From Vibrio atypicus (GTDB taxonomy: Bacteria; Pseudomonadota; Gammaproteobacteria; Enterobacterales; Vibrionaceae): DNA of 64,000 bases. Below, one piece after another: positions 8,243-16,826 of the stretch; the first letter of the stretch is position 1, and each line of letters opens with the position of its first letter. Made by a program: the position numbers and the translations under genes. The DNA is taken from assembly GCF_009811315.1 (NCBI RefSeq), contig NZ_BLID01000001.1:744001-808000 (forward strand), given 5' to 3'. Below the pieces are notes generated by a model. That model worked only from the letters and a program-made list of their open reading frames with translations, did not search any database and had not been told where the DNA came from.

Positions 8243-9979
8243 ATGGATGCACATCGTTCTACTTACAAAGAAACCAAACTGCGCAATGCAGAGATCGTCA
8301 TGGCACCCGAGAGGCTAGGCGCTATGCACCAAAATCGAATCAGTTTTGTACGCAGCTTGATTCGTAAAATGGCGCATCAACAATGGCAAGTATCAAAGCA
8401 TGAGTGGCAACTGTGTACGCGTGGCTTTGGCCATGTTATCTACAAACTGGTAACCCCTGAGCACGTTTATCATTTAGTGGTATTTTGCGATGAGATTGCC
8501 GACCATGAGCGCAATGACCGCGTGATTGCCGAAAAGTGGGATGTAACTTTCGCTTTAGTGAAAGGGGACGTTGATGTGAACCTGCTAGAACGTTTAAGAG
8601 CCAATGTGCCATTACAAGAAGCAGGCAGAAACCCAAATAATGTTCTCGTGTTAGCCCGAGCAAATAAGAGTGTGCGTGTGTTCGAACATTTGGTGAGTGC
8701 ACTTGCAAAAGGCCAGCAGCCAGATCCGAAAGAGCTCGCTGATGTGGGCTACATTCTGCGTACCACCGCGGTATATGGTAACGGTAAGTTTGGAATTGCT
8801 GATTTTAAATTGCTCGAAGATAACCCGGATTTCAACCAATCCTTTAGCGCTCAAATGTGCGCTGTGTATATGCTGCGCGAGTTTAGCCTAGATTGGGTAC
8901 ATTTTTTGGCAGAGCAGCAAGGTGGCGAGCAGGCTATTTCACTGCATCGCGGTTTGCAGCGTTACCTTGGGGTGGGCAATGCCACTGGCCTTGGAATGGC
9001 GCCATATTTGATTAATCACCCGTGTATTGTGGATCAGTGGATGACCTCGCGTGAAAAAGCGATTGGTCAAGTACTCGCAATGCCGTGTGATCTTCAGTAT
9101 TACGATGGGTTACAAGGTCTGATAAACAAAGCGATCTGTCATTTAACTCAGGTTATTACTATCAATGAACATCAAGATCTATTGAATGATAAGGCGCTTG
9201 CTGAGCTGAAAACACTCAATGAAAACCTTTGGCTGATGATGACTCAGCATTCCAACTGGTCGAGCTTAATTGAACAAACCACAACAATGAGTTTGGAAGC
9301 CCAAGAAATCCTAACTTCGTGTTTGATTGAGTTATATCCAGAATTGGTTGATGAGTTTGAAAATCAGATGAACACAGAAGAAGCACTCTCGATTCCAGGC
9401 GGTAAAACGATTCAAGACTTGCTGAATGTGTTGGAAGAGAACTATCGCTGGGCAATTGATGCTGATTACTCACTGGCGGAAAACAATTATTGGTTCTGGT
9501 ATCGCTCTCAAGATAAAGAAGAGCCGCGCCTTGGCGTTCGTGGTCAAGAGCAAGGGGAAGAGCGTGAATTACCACTCGATATTGGCCGCCAAGTGAATCG
9601 TCTTTATCATGCGATTTCGGCTTGCCCGGCGATCACTTCATTGGCGGAGTTTTTGCTTCAAAGCCCTCAATACCGAGCGATTACTCGTCGAGTATGGACA
9701 TTGGGCCATCGTGAAATGGGTGATATTCAAATGAACGTACTACGAGAAGATGCGCTGCCAATGCACTTACTGCGCTGTAAGTTAGCTATTTTTGGCGCGA
9801 CAAAGTTTGACCCTCGTTCAGATCGTTGGGTGCGTGTGACTTTCTTCCAAGGCGCGCCACTGCTTGATGAAATCAATGACGATAATTATATGGATACTTG
9901 GATATTCCCACTGATGCCAAACCAAGATGAAGTGGATCGGAGTGAGAATCAACCTATCGCTGGAGGGCAAACACTATGA
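8243..9979 (+). CDS. Conserved protein of unknown family, fifth gene of the ridA-BCCT operon
   Basis: A 578-residue soluble protein with no signal peptide, membrane helix or nucleotide-binding motif that I can recognise. It begins MDAHRSTYKETKLRNAEIVM and contains polar, well-folded-looking sequence throughout, such as LRTTAVYGNGKFGIADF near residue 175 and YRWAIDADYSLAENNYWFWY near residue 410. The ATG at 8243 was chosen over a GTG at 8231 because it follows a GGTGAG ribosome site. Its stop overlaps the next start as ATGA, so it is translationally coupled to the DUF3726-like gene. The two may form a complex. Co-location with uptake and oxidation genes suggests a catabolic enzyme or assembly factor, but no function is assigned. 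Confidence 0.85.
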   Translation: MDAHRSTYKETKLRNAEIVMAPERLGAMHQNRISFVRSLIRKMAHQQWQVSKHEWQLCTRGFGHVIYKLVTPEHVYHLVVFCDEIADHERNDRVIAEKWDVTFALVKGDVDVNLLERLRANVPLQEAGRNPNNVLVLARANKSVRVFEHLVSALAKGQQPDPKELADVGYILRTTAVYGNGKFGIADFKLLEDNPDFNQSFSAQMCAVYMLREFSLDWVHFLAEQQGGEQAISLHRGLQRYLGVGNATGLGMAPYLINHPCIVDQWMTSREKAIGQVLAMPCDLQYYDGLQGLINKAICHLTQVITINEHQDLLNDKALAELKTLNENLWLMMTQHSNWSSLIEQTTTMSLEAQEILTSCLIELYPELVDEFENQMNTEEALSIPGGKTIQDLLNVLEENYRWAIDADYSLAENNYWFWYRSQDKEEPRLGVRGQEQGEERELPLDIGRQVNRLYHAISACPAITSLAEFLLQSPQYRAITRRVWTLGHREMGDIQMNVLREDALPMHLLRCKLAIFGATKFDPRSDRWVRVTFFQGAPLLDEINDDNYMDTWIFPLMPNQDEVDRSENQPIAGGQTL

Positions 9980-10707
9980 TCGTTTCTCACAATGAACTTG
10001 TTGCGGTAGTCAACAAAGCGTTTCTAGGTATGCGTCGCCATTGTGGTGAAGCGGATGTGATCGCCAACATGGTCGCGGATTTGCAGATGGTTGGGTTGAA
10101 TGGTGTGCGCCATTTTAACAACGCCAGTTCATTCTTAAGCTTTGATTCCGATTGCGCGGTTTCCATTACCAACAGTACATCTACAAGCTTTGATGTGGAG
10201 TTACATAATGGCAGCGTCGCTTGTCATCTACCAGCAGTGCTCGATTTTGCGTTAGAAAAGATGGTCGGCAATAAGTCGATTACGATTCAATTAAAGCAGT
10301 GCCATAACCGTTGGCTGGCGTTTAGTGAGCTAGTCAGGTTGTCCGCAAAAGGCATAGCATGTCGAGCACAGTGGACTAACGGAACGAGCCCGAAGAGAAC
10401 ACTTTATGTGTTGAACCGTGGGTGCATCGCGCCAGAGGTTTTCTTCTCAGATCAAATAGAGGCCGATAACCCCGATTATCACAGCATGTTGATAGAGCTT
10501 TCCGTGAGCGATTTTGATATCAAAACCAGTTCTGACGGGTATGCAATTCATATTGATAGTGAGGAGCTAAGCCGCGCGCAAAAAACATCGTGGCAAGAGG
10601 GTATTTTTGTTGAAGACAACGAGTGGGAAGCGTTGAAAAGGAGCGCGACTGTATTCCTCGTTGAGAACAGCGAGCAGTCGGCCCAAGGTGCTGGAGAGCT
10701 GGCTTAG
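9976..10707 (+). CDS. DUF3726-like protein of unknown function, last gene of the operon
   Basis: A 243-residue protein starting MIVSHNELVAVVNKAFLGMR. The opening segment (Ser-x-Asn-Glu-x-x-x-x, then Lys-Ala, then a Gly/Glu-Ala segment and a later GLNG) resembles, from memory, the N-terminus of DUF3726 proteins, whose function is not established. No catalytic motif, signal peptide or membrane segment is apparent. The start codon overlaps the previous stop (ATGA) and is preceded by GGAGGG, so the two unknown proteins should be made in step. A terminator follows 20 bases after the stop, ending the operon. The DUF3726 assignment is tentative. Confidence 0.75.
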   Translation: MIVSHNELVAVVNKAFLGMRRHCGEADVIANMVADLQMVGLNGVRHFNNASSFLSFDSDCAVSITNSTSTSFDVELHNGSVACHLPAVLDFALEKMVGNKSITIQLKQCHNRWLAFSELVRLSAKGIACRAQWTNGTSPKRTLYVLNRGCIAPEVFFSDQIEADNPDYHSMLIELSVSDFDIKTSSDGYAIHIDSEELSRAQKTSWQEGIFVEDNEWEALKRSATVFLVENSEQSAQGAGELA

Positions 10708-10727
10708 TTGACTACGATTTGTAAACA

Positions 10728-10755
10728 GAGGCTGCCATGTGCGGCCTCTTTTTAT
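10728..10755 (+). terminator. Rho-independent terminator of the ridA-BCCT operon
   Basis: GAGGCTGC and GCGGCCTC form an 8-base stem with one G-T pair and a 5-base loop, followed by a run of T. It lies directly after the last gene of the operon. Confidence 0.8.
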
Positions 10756-10789
10756 TTGAGAAAGCAACAGCATAGCGATAGAAGCCGAC

Positions 10790-10817
10790 TATAGTCAGTA
10801 AAGGGACTCTGACTATA
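10790..10817. promoter_or_regulatory. Perfect inverted repeat TATAGTCAG-N10-CTGACTATA ahead of thioesterase gene
   Basis: Nine-base arms pair perfectly over a 10-base spacer, and the left arm also lies in a shorter palindrome GACTATAGTC. The right arm ends just before the ribosome site AGGTGG of the thioesterase gene. It could be an operator or a leader hairpin that affects translation. No cognate regulator is identified. Confidence 0.5.
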
Positions 10818-10826
10818 GGTGGTGTT

Positions 10827-11312
10827 ATGCAGCAGCAAATCGCAATGCAAGATCTGATTCCAAATAACCATTGTTATGGCTGCGGAACGCAAAATGAACT
10901 GGGTTTACAGATAAAGAGTTATTGGCAGTCTGAGATGGAGGCTTACTGCGATTTTCAGCCCTCTCATCATCATTGTGCGGGCCCAACACATTTTCTCAAT
11001 GGCGGAATTATTTCAACCATCATTGACTGTCATTGCGTCTGTATGGCGATTGCTAAAGGCTATCAAATGAAAGGGCAACCTGTGGGGCAAGGTGAGCCTG
11101 TCTGGTTCGCAACCGGGAATCTCAACCTATCTTTTCTTAAGCCTGTTCCAATCACATCTAACGTGAGTTTGAAAGCCAAGATCACAGAGGTGCATGAGAA
11201 GAAGATAGTCATCAGTTGCGAACTCTACTCCCAACAAGCTCTATGCTGCCAAGCAGAAGTGATCGCAGTGAAAGTACCCAATGAATGGTTTATTGGTGAG
11301 TCATCAAACTAG
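10827..11312 (+). CDS. PaaI-like hotdog-fold thioesterase
   Basis: A 161-residue predicted acyl-CoA thioesterase. The N-terminal CYGCG motif followed by a hotdog domain with the segment HFLNGGIISTIIDCHCVCMA, containing the Gly-Gly and Asp region of the active site, is typical of PaaI-like proteins. So is the strand LNLSFLKPVPI. The substrate is unknown. The ATG at 10827 is preceded by AGGTGGTG and by an inverted repeat that could control expression. It is monocistronic as far as can be seen, lying between the operon terminator at 10728 and the convergent zinc-ribbon gene. Confidence 0.82.
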   Translation: MQQQIAMQDLIPNNHCYGCGTQNELGLQIKSYWQSEMEAYCDFQPSHHHCAGPTHFLNGGIISTIIDCHCVCMAIAKGYQMKGQPVGQGEPVWFATGNLNLSFLKPVPITSNVSLKAKITEVHEKKIVISCELYSQQALCCQAEVIAVKVPNEWFIGESSN

Positions 11313-11329
11313 CTTGGGGGCGGTTATTA

Positions 11330-11557
11330 TTAGGTCAGGTTATCATTGACGGTTTTCTTGCCACACTGCTCGCAAATACTATGGCGTGAAAAGTCATCCA
11401 TGCTGGCTTCAAATGCTCCAACAGCTTCGCTCTTAATCAGACCGGTTAAGAAATCTCTCACTTTATTTTGCTGCGGCTCGTCGCGAACCAAAACAACGAT
11501 ATGAGTGGTTTCTGCGGTGCATTGAGAGCAATAGTGTGTTTCTTTTGTGGTTATCAT
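11330..11557 (-). CDS. Small zinc-ribbon-like hypothetical protein
   Basis: A 75-residue protein with two CxxC pairs, YCSQC near the N-terminus and ICEQCGKK near the C-terminus. The spacing suggests one zinc-ribbon fold. Function is unknown. The ATG at 11557 is preferred to one two codons upstream because AGGA lies at the right distance from it. It is convergent with the thioesterase gene, with only 17 bases between the stops, and no terminator was seen there. Confidence 0.65.
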   Translation of the reverse strand: MITTKETHYCSQCTAETTHIVVLVRDEPQQNKVRDFLTGLIKSEAVGAFEASMDDFSRHSICEQCGKKTVNDNLT

Positions 11558-11662
11558 AGGCATCCTGCTGATGTACTACTTTTATCACTAAACTAGCAAA
11601 ACACAGGGTGCTTTGAAAATAAAAATGGGCAAGGTTTTGCTGAATTTTTTGTTATTAGCTCT

Positions 11663-12550
11663 CTAAATCGCCATATATTTAGCCAAAAAATCAAACACCA
11701 AACGGACTCGTTTGCTGGTGTGAAGTTCGCGGTGGCTTACGAGCCAAGCATCAATTTTGAAGGGCTCAAAGTGATCTTTAAATGCGATGCGTAAATCTGG
11801 ATTTGCCTGCGCAATATGCTCGGGAAGCAGAATCAGTGAGCGTGTATATTTGGCTAACTGCCACTGTACCAATTGGTTATTACATACCATGGTGAATGGA
11901 TTATGTTTGAGAAGCCAATGTGATCGCTTGAGGTGCTGCGTTAGATGGTCTCCGTAGTCAAAACCGATGATCTGTACGTCGGCGATATCATTTGGTGACT
12001 TATCTTCAAAGCTGTTTACCAAATCTTTATGTCCATAGAGATACACCGTCTCTTGGCCGATTTTTTTGGCAATCAGATCTAAGTCTGTAGGTCTTTGGTA
12101 GCGCATGGCGATGTCAGCTTCTCGACGTTTAAGATCACTCACTTGGTTGGAGACGATAAGCTCTATATCAATATTTGGCGCATACTCTTTAAGCTGATTA
12201 ACAAGCGGTGGAAAGCGGAAAAAGGCATCGAGTTCAGTTAATGAAATACTCACTTTGCCTGCAATGGTTTCGTCTTGGCCGAGCGCAGTCAACAGGACTT
12301 GATTTGCAGACTCTGCCATTTGGCTCACATGTTGATAGAGCTTTTGACCGCTCTCTGTGAGGACGAGCTTTTTCCCCACCCGTTCAAAGAGAGTGAGTTT
12401 AAGCTCTTGCTCAAAGGCTGCAATTTGACGCCCTAAGGTTGGCTGACTCATATTCAAGGCTCTGCCAGCCGCAGAGAACGAACCCTCTTCGGCAACAACA
12501 AGGAAGGATCTTGCATGATTCCAATCAAATCGAATGTGTTTCCAATCCAT
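11663..12550 (-). CDS. LysR-family regulator, divergent to NAD(P)-binding protein gene
   Basis: A 295-residue LysR regulator. The N-terminal helix-turn-helix (NHARSFLVVAEEGSFSAAGR, SQPTLGRQIAAFEQELKL) is followed by an effector domain that is in the style of the GcvA/AmpR-like group by eye. The ATG at 12550 is chosen over one at 12568 because the longer version would overlap a 16-base palindrome that is probably its own operator. It is divergent from an NmrA-like gene at 12666, the usual layout for a LysR gene and its target. The inducer is unknown. Confidence 0.88.
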   Translation of the reverse strand: MDWKHIRFDWNHARSFLVVAEEGSFSAAGRALNMSQPTLGRQIAAFEQELKLTLFERVGKKLVLTESGQKLYQHVSQMAESANQVLLTALGQDETIAGKVSISLTELDAFFRFPPLVNQLKEYAPNIDIELIVSNQVSDLKRREADIAMRYQRPTDLDLIAKKIGQETVYLYGHKDLVNSFEDKSPNDIADVQIIGFDYGDHLTQHLKRSHWLLKHNPFTMVCNNQLVQWQLAKYTRSLILLPEHIAQANPDLRIAFKDHFEPFKIDAWLVSHRELHTSKRVRLVFDFLAKYMAI

Positions 12551-12565
12551 GGCTTTTTCCAAATC

Positions 12566-12581
12566 CATTCAATAATGAATG
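12566..12581. promoter_or_regulatory. Palindrome CATTCA-N4-TGAATG in LysR / NAD-binding intergenic region
   Basis: A perfect 6-base inverted repeat with a 4-base spacer, lying between the LysR start at 12550 and the divergent gene at 12666. It is a plausible operator for the LysR protein, but its spacing is not the classical T-N11-A form, so another regulator is possible. Confidence 0.4.
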
Positions 12582-12665
12582 ATTGTTATACACATTTGGT
12601 GGATTTCCAAACGATTTTGTATTGTTACACTGTTCGTCAACATCACATATGAAAAGGATTTATCG

Positions 12666-13370
12666 ATGAGAGTAGTGGTTTTGGGGGCTACGGGTGCGAC
12701 AGGCAGATTGGCAGTGAAGCAGTTACTGGATGCAGGATGCGAAGTGATTGCACTGGTCAGAACTACAGATGTGTTGGCAGAGCACCACGGCTTAACGCAA
12801 ATGACTAAAACTGCACTGACGATAGAAGAAGGCGAACTCAAATCGATACTGGCAAAGAGTGATGCCGCAATATGTTGCCTTGGCCATAATCTCACTTTGC
12901 AAGGTGTGTATGGTGCACCAAGAATGTTGGTTCGAGATAGTATAAAGCGTTTGGCCGACAGTATAACAACTGAACGTTCTAGACCGTTTAAGTTGGCGTT
13001 AATGAGCTCAACTGGCGTTCGTAACCGGGAAGCCGGAGAGAAAGTAACATCAAAAGAAAAAGCCGTTGTTTCTTTGCTTCGCTGGTTATTGCCACCACAC
13101 CGAGATAACGAACAAGCAGCGAAACTTCTCCAGCGAATGGGAACGAAGAATAAGCCGTTAGAATGGGTAATTGTCCGCCCAGATACGTTATTGGATCAAT
13201 CGGAAGTGAGTGAATATCAATGGCACCAGAGTCCAACGCGTAGCGCACTTTTTGATGCAGGTGAGACAAGCCGAGTTAATGTCGCAAATGCGTTATGCCG
13301 ATTGGTCATGGAAGAAGACTTATGGCAGAAATGGCGAGGTCAAACGCCAGTGATTTACAATCAAGTCTAA
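12666..13370 (+). CDS. NAD(P)-binding Rossmann-fold protein (NmrA / atypical SDR type)
   Basis: A 234-residue atypical short-chain dehydrogenase. The N-terminal glycine-rich motif VVVLGATGATGRLAVKQLL binds NAD(P). SSTGVRNREAGE follows in the central region, and VIVRPDTLLD is typical of flavin-reductase/NmrA-like proteins. A Tyr-x3-Lys catalytic pair is not evident, so it may be a redox sensor or an oxidoreductase. The ATG at 12666 is preceded by AAAGGA. The divergent LysR gene may regulate it. Confidence 0.83.
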   Translation: MRVVVLGATGATGRLAVKQLLDAGCEVIALVRTTDVLAEHHGLTQMTKTALTIEEGELKSILAKSDAAICCLGHNLTLQGVYGAPRMLVRDSIKRLADSITTERSRPFKLALMSSTGVRNREAGEKVTSKEKAVVSLLRWLLPPHRDNEQAAKLLQRMGTKNKPLEWVIVRPDTLLDQSEVSEYQWHQSPTRSALFDAGETSRVNVANALCRLVMEEDLWQKWRGQTPVIYNQV

Positions 13371-13422
13371 CGGAATGTCCAATCGTAGATTTATGATCAA
13401 GTGAGTAAAGCATCAAGTGCAT

Positions 13423-13449
13423 GACAGAGTTACAGCGAATTACTCTGTC
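13423..13449. terminator. Possible terminator hairpin between convergent genes
   Basis: GACAGAGT and ACTCTGTC form an 8-base perfect stem with an 11-base loop between the stops of the NmrA-like gene and the methyltransferase gene. It has no strong T-run, so the call is weak. Confidence 0.35.
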
Positions 13450-13464
13450 TGCCTATCAATGCGG

Positions 13465-14196
13465 TTATGATTTAATGCCTACTAGCATACCTACTCTTTG
13501 TTCTTTGATTCTGAGTAGCTTTCTTTTGAGCGGACTCAAATTACCAAAATCATAGCAATGAGTAGAAAACATCTGGTCGAAGCCCGCTTTCATCAATTGT
13601 TCTCGCCAGTAAAGCTCTGAATGAAAGGCAACCCCGACACCTGCGGTGTTAGCACCTAAACGTGATGTAAAAGGCTTAAGTAGCTTAGACGCAGTAAGGT
13701 GATAAATGCGCTCTCCAGGCTTATCACTGCACTCCATGCCTTCGTAAAAGTTCTCAAAGATAATGACTAAACCACCGGGAGCGAGCATCTTGTGTGCTTG
13801 TTTAAGGCTGTTAAGTTGAAGGTTACATGTTGATGCGTAATCTGAGCTAACGAAGTGGTGCAAAACCCAATTAAACTGAATGAGATCCAAATCGGATAAA
13901 TCGTCCACATCTTGAAAAATGCCTTCTCTAAGTACTTTATTTTCGTGGGGGCGATTTTTCTGAAGTAAAGAAGGCTCAGGCTCGACAACGGTGACAGAAC
14001 TGTTTGGGTATCGGCTTAACAGTTTGTCAGCGTATAAACCATTGCCGCCGCCCACATCCAAATAGCGGCTTACTTCAGGGGTGTTAAGGTGTCGATCCAG
14101 TGTTTCTGTCACTTGAACGAACATCTCTTTACTAATGTATTCTTCATCAAATGCTGCCGTTTGTTCTGCGTCGAGTAATCTGATTTCTTCTGACAT
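13465..14196 (-). CDS. Class I SAM-dependent methyltransferase
   Basis: A 243-residue methyltransferase. Motif I is YLDVGGGNGLYADKLL near residue 43, followed by the acidic motif II strand SVTVVEPEPSLL and a motif III-like segment MLAPGGLVIIFENFYEG. The methyl acceptor is not deducible. The start at 14196 follows a strong GGTAGGAGG ribosome site. The gene stands alone, convergent with the NmrA-like gene and divergent from the chemoreceptor at 14462. Confidence 0.85.
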   Translation of the reverse strand: MSEEIRLLDAEQTAAFDEEYISKEMFVQVTETLDRHLNTPEVSRYLDVGGGNGLYADKLLSRYPNSSVTVVEPEPSLLQKNRPHENKVLREGIFQDVDDLSDLDLIQFNWVLHHFVSSDYASTCNLQLNSLKQAHKMLAPGGLVIIFENFYEGMECSDKPGERIYHLTASKLLKPFTSRLGANTAGVGVAFHSELYWREQLMKAGFDQMFSTHCYDFGNLSPLKRKLLRIKEQRVGMLVGIKS

Positions 14197-14461
14197 ATGG
14201 CCTCCTACCGTTTCTCAGAAGTTTGCAGGTTATGTGCCAGCTCCCTACCTTCTTATAACTATATGAAAAATAAGTCTTTAATTGATTTGCATGTCAAATC
14301 ATTCGTAGGTTTTGCAAACTGAGAGTCATTTTGTTTGCTGATTTTAAGAACCAGAAATAAATTAATCTTTAGTGATTAACGTCTCATTAATGCCTTTTGT
14401 TGATTATTGATTAATCAATTACTACTTTTTTAGTAACAGCTGAAAATACTAGGGGCAAGTT

Positions 14462-15997
14462 TTGAAAAGGTTAAAAGTTGTATTTCTCGTACAGGTCATC
14501 ATTGCTCTGACTCTAGTTTTGCTTGTGTCTGCATTTATCAAGTATCAGAACTTTAAAGAGAATCTTTATCAAGAACTGCAACATTCGGTTGAGAACACAA
14601 CACAGCGAATGATGATCAGTTTGCCCAAATCTGTTTGGGATTTCGACTTGGATGCAGCGAAAGTATCGATTACGGCTGAGCTAAATCTAGCCGAAATTTC
14701 TGCCATTCAATTGATTGATAACGAGGGGAATGATCTGTTGTTCTTAACCCAGCAGCAGGCTAAAGATGGTCCCGAAACGATTGATGTAGAAGATCGAGAT
14801 GCATTTCAGATAGAGAGCAGTCTTAGTGCCAATTTGATGTTTGTCGAATATGGTGAAGAGAATGATGTGGGTAAGGTTGTGGTTTATTTTGATACTCATG
14901 CCTTAGATACCAAACTCGCAGATTCTCTTAGAACCAACATTATTGAGTTGGTAGTACTGGATATCATTATTTCCATAGTGATCGTCTTAGCGCTTTCTAT
15001 TACTGTGATTCGCCCCATTGCACAGTTGACCGAAGTTATAAAAGACTTGGCATCGGGAGATGGGGATTTAACCAATAAACTCGCGCCTGCGAGATATCGT
15101 GAGTTTGCTGAAATCACAGATGGTATAAACAGTTTTACCGAGTCTCTTCGCGTCATTGTTCAGGGCGTCAATGATTCTTCTGAATCCTTGGGAGAAAAAG
15201 CCCAAGCTAATGGGGCGACAGCGAAGATGAACGCTGAGAAATTAGAATCGCAAAAGCATCAATTAACCACGGTCGCTGCGGCAGCGACTGAGCTCAATCA
15301 CTCAGTTTCAACTGTGGCCGATACGGCTTCTGAAACGGCCGAACAAGCGCATACCGCAACATCGCTTGCATCCAATGTGAACTCCGCAATCGAAAACTCT
15401 GCCAGTGACATTATTAACATGCGTGAAGAGATGAATCACGTAAATGCAGAAATGCACATATTGATAGATGAAGGCGAGAAGATCACGACCGTTCTCAACG
15501 TTATCAATGATATTTCCGAGCAAACCAATCTACTCGCTCTTAATGCTGCTATTGAAGCCGCGAGAGCGGGCGAACAAGGTCGTGGGTTTGCTGTTGTAGC
15601 TGATGAAGTGCGCAATCTTGCTGTTAAAACCAGTGAATCTACTGAGCAAATTCAAAAGAATATTTCTGCGCTGGGAGCCGCAACCAAATCGGTTGAGGAT
15701 GAACTGACTCGAATTGCAACGCTCCTTGAGCAGACCGCTTCTAGAGTTAGTGAATCACAAAGCTCGGTTGGGGAGGTACAAAGCCTTATTTCTATCATCT
15801 CGGATCGAAGTGGCCAAATTTCACAAGCTACAGACGAGCAAAGAATGGCTGTTGAAGAGATCAGCCGAGCCATTGTAGAGGCATCAGAAGCGTCCAACGA
15901 AGTTTCTGAAGGGGCGACACAGAATGCAACACGAACGGAAGAAGTGCTTAGCTTAAGTCAGCAAATAGCGAACCATATGACCAAATTCCGTACTTAG
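14462..15997 (+). CDS. Methyl-accepting chemotaxis protein, paired with a solute-binding protein
   Basis: A 511-residue chemoreceptor. It has one membrane helix at residues 7-25, a periplasmic sensing region of about 130 residues, and a second helix near residues 160-182 ([17 protein letters not shown]). A HAMP linker follows ([20 protein letters not shown]), then the cytoplasmic coiled coil with the signalling tip [20 protein letters not shown]. It lacks a C-terminal CheR-tethering pentapeptide. The start is TTG at 14462, supported by AGGGG. A gene for a periplasmic solute-binding protein follows 23 bases downstream, suggesting the receptor senses ligand through that protein or that both respond to the same ligand. 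Confidence 0.93.
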   Translation: MKRLKVVFLVQVIIALTLVLLVSAFIKYQNFKENLYQELQHSVENTTQRMMISLPKSVWDFDLDAAKVSITAELNLAEISAIQLIDNEGNDLLFLTQQQAKDGPETIDVEDRDAFQIESSLSANLMFVEYGEENDVGKVVVYFDTHALDTKLADSLRTNIIELVVLDIIISIVIVLALSITVIRPIAQLTEVIKDLASGDGDLTNKLAPARYREFAEITDGINSFTESLRVIVQGVNDSSESLGEKAQANGATAKMNAEKLESQKHQLTTVAAAATELNHSVSTVADTASETAEQAHTATSLASNVNSAIENSASDIINMREEMNHVNAEMHILIDEGEKITTVLNVINDISEQTNLLALNAAIEAARAGEQGRGFAVVADEVRNLAVKTSESTEQIQKNISALGAATKSVEDELTRIATLLEQTASRVSESQSSVGEVQSLISIISDRSGQISQATDEQRMAVEEISRAIVEASEASNEVSEGATQNATRTEEVLSLSQQIANHMTKFRT

Positions 15998-16020
15998 GTA
16001 GATTAAACAGAGGACATGTT

Positions 16021-16749
16021 ATGAGAAATATCCTATTAGTGGCGACCACAATGCTGCTTTCTTTTGTGGCTCATGCTGCGACCATAACGGCTGCACAAGA
16101 CCCTTGGGCTCCTTTTGTTCAGAAAGATAAGGCAAACCCTGGAGTATCGGTTGAGATCATTACCGAAGCGTTCAAAACTCAAGGTCATACTGTCGATTTT
16201 AAAATTATGCCGTGGACCCGTGCACTAAATGAAGTAAAAAGCGGTAAGGTTGACGTGTTGGTGGCCACTTGGTTTACCAATGAGCGGACATCGTTTCTTA
16301 AGTACAGCGATCCCTATCTAGAAAACTCGCTTAAATTTATTAAACGTAAAGGCGATGGGTTTGAATACAATGGTATGGACAGTTTGTCAGGGAAAACGGT
16401 CGGTATTATCCGTAACTACGGGTATGGCGATGAGTTTTTAGCGGCGAAGAGCTTTAAGAAACCTGAAGCAAATGATCTGGTCGCAAATGCGAAAAAACTA
16501 ATGGCAAAACGTATTGATCTGACGCTGGAAGATGAGTTAGTGGCGAAATCGACCTTGTCTGGTGCGGGAATGAATTTATCTGACTTTGAGTTCACCAGTA
16601 ATGCGCTATCAGTCAACCCATTGCATGTCACAGTCGGTTTGGCAAACCCGAACCATATGCAGTATGTCGAGGCGTTTAACAAAGGTCTGGCTGAGATAAA
16701 ATCGAATGGGACGTTTGACAGTATTTTAGCGAAATACGGCATTAAATGA
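16021..16749 (+). CDS. Periplasmic solute-binding protein, family 3 (amino-acid type), without transporter genes
   Basis: A 242-residue family-3 substrate-binding protein. A signal peptide ends at AHA (residue 20) and is followed by ITAAQDPWAPFVQKDKANPG and PWTRALNEVKSGKVDVLVAT. That pattern is common in extracellular amino-acid-binding proteins, often of the type lacking ABC partners. No permease or ATPase lies nearby. It starts 23 bases after the chemoreceptor stop, with ribosome site AGAGGA, so the two form an operon. A role as a ligand-sensing partner for the receptor is plausible but inferred. Confidence 0.85.
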   Translation: MRNILLVATTMLLSFVAHAATITAAQDPWAPFVQKDKANPGVSVEIITEAFKTQGHTVDFKIMPWTRALNEVKSGKVDVLVATWFTNERTSFLKYSDPYLENSLKFIKRKGDGFEYNGMDSLSGKTVGIIRNYGYGDEFLAAKSFKKPEANDLVANAKKLMAKRIDLTLEDELVAKSTLSGAGMNLSDFEFTSNALSVNPLHVTVGLANPNHMQYVEAFNKGLAEIKSNGTFDSILAKYGIK

Positions 16750-16785
16750 TGATTGTTGGATAAACAGTTTTTTCAGGCCTTGAGA

Positions 16786-16813
16786 GTACCTAGCCCAAAA
16801 TAGGGCTAGGTAC
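16786..16813. terminator. Bidirectional terminator-like hairpin
   Basis: GTACCTAGCCC pairs perfectly with GGGCTAGGTAC (11 bases, 6-base loop) between the convergent binding-protein and purine-permease genes. There is no adjacent long T-run on either strand, but strength and position fit a shared transcription end. Confidence 0.5.
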
Positions 16814-16826
16814 AGGTGGTTAGATG

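Noticed and set aside
11558..11563. Start two codons earlier for the zinc-ribbon protein
   Set aside because: The only ribosome-site-like AGG abuts that ATG directly, while spacing to the second ATG is normal.
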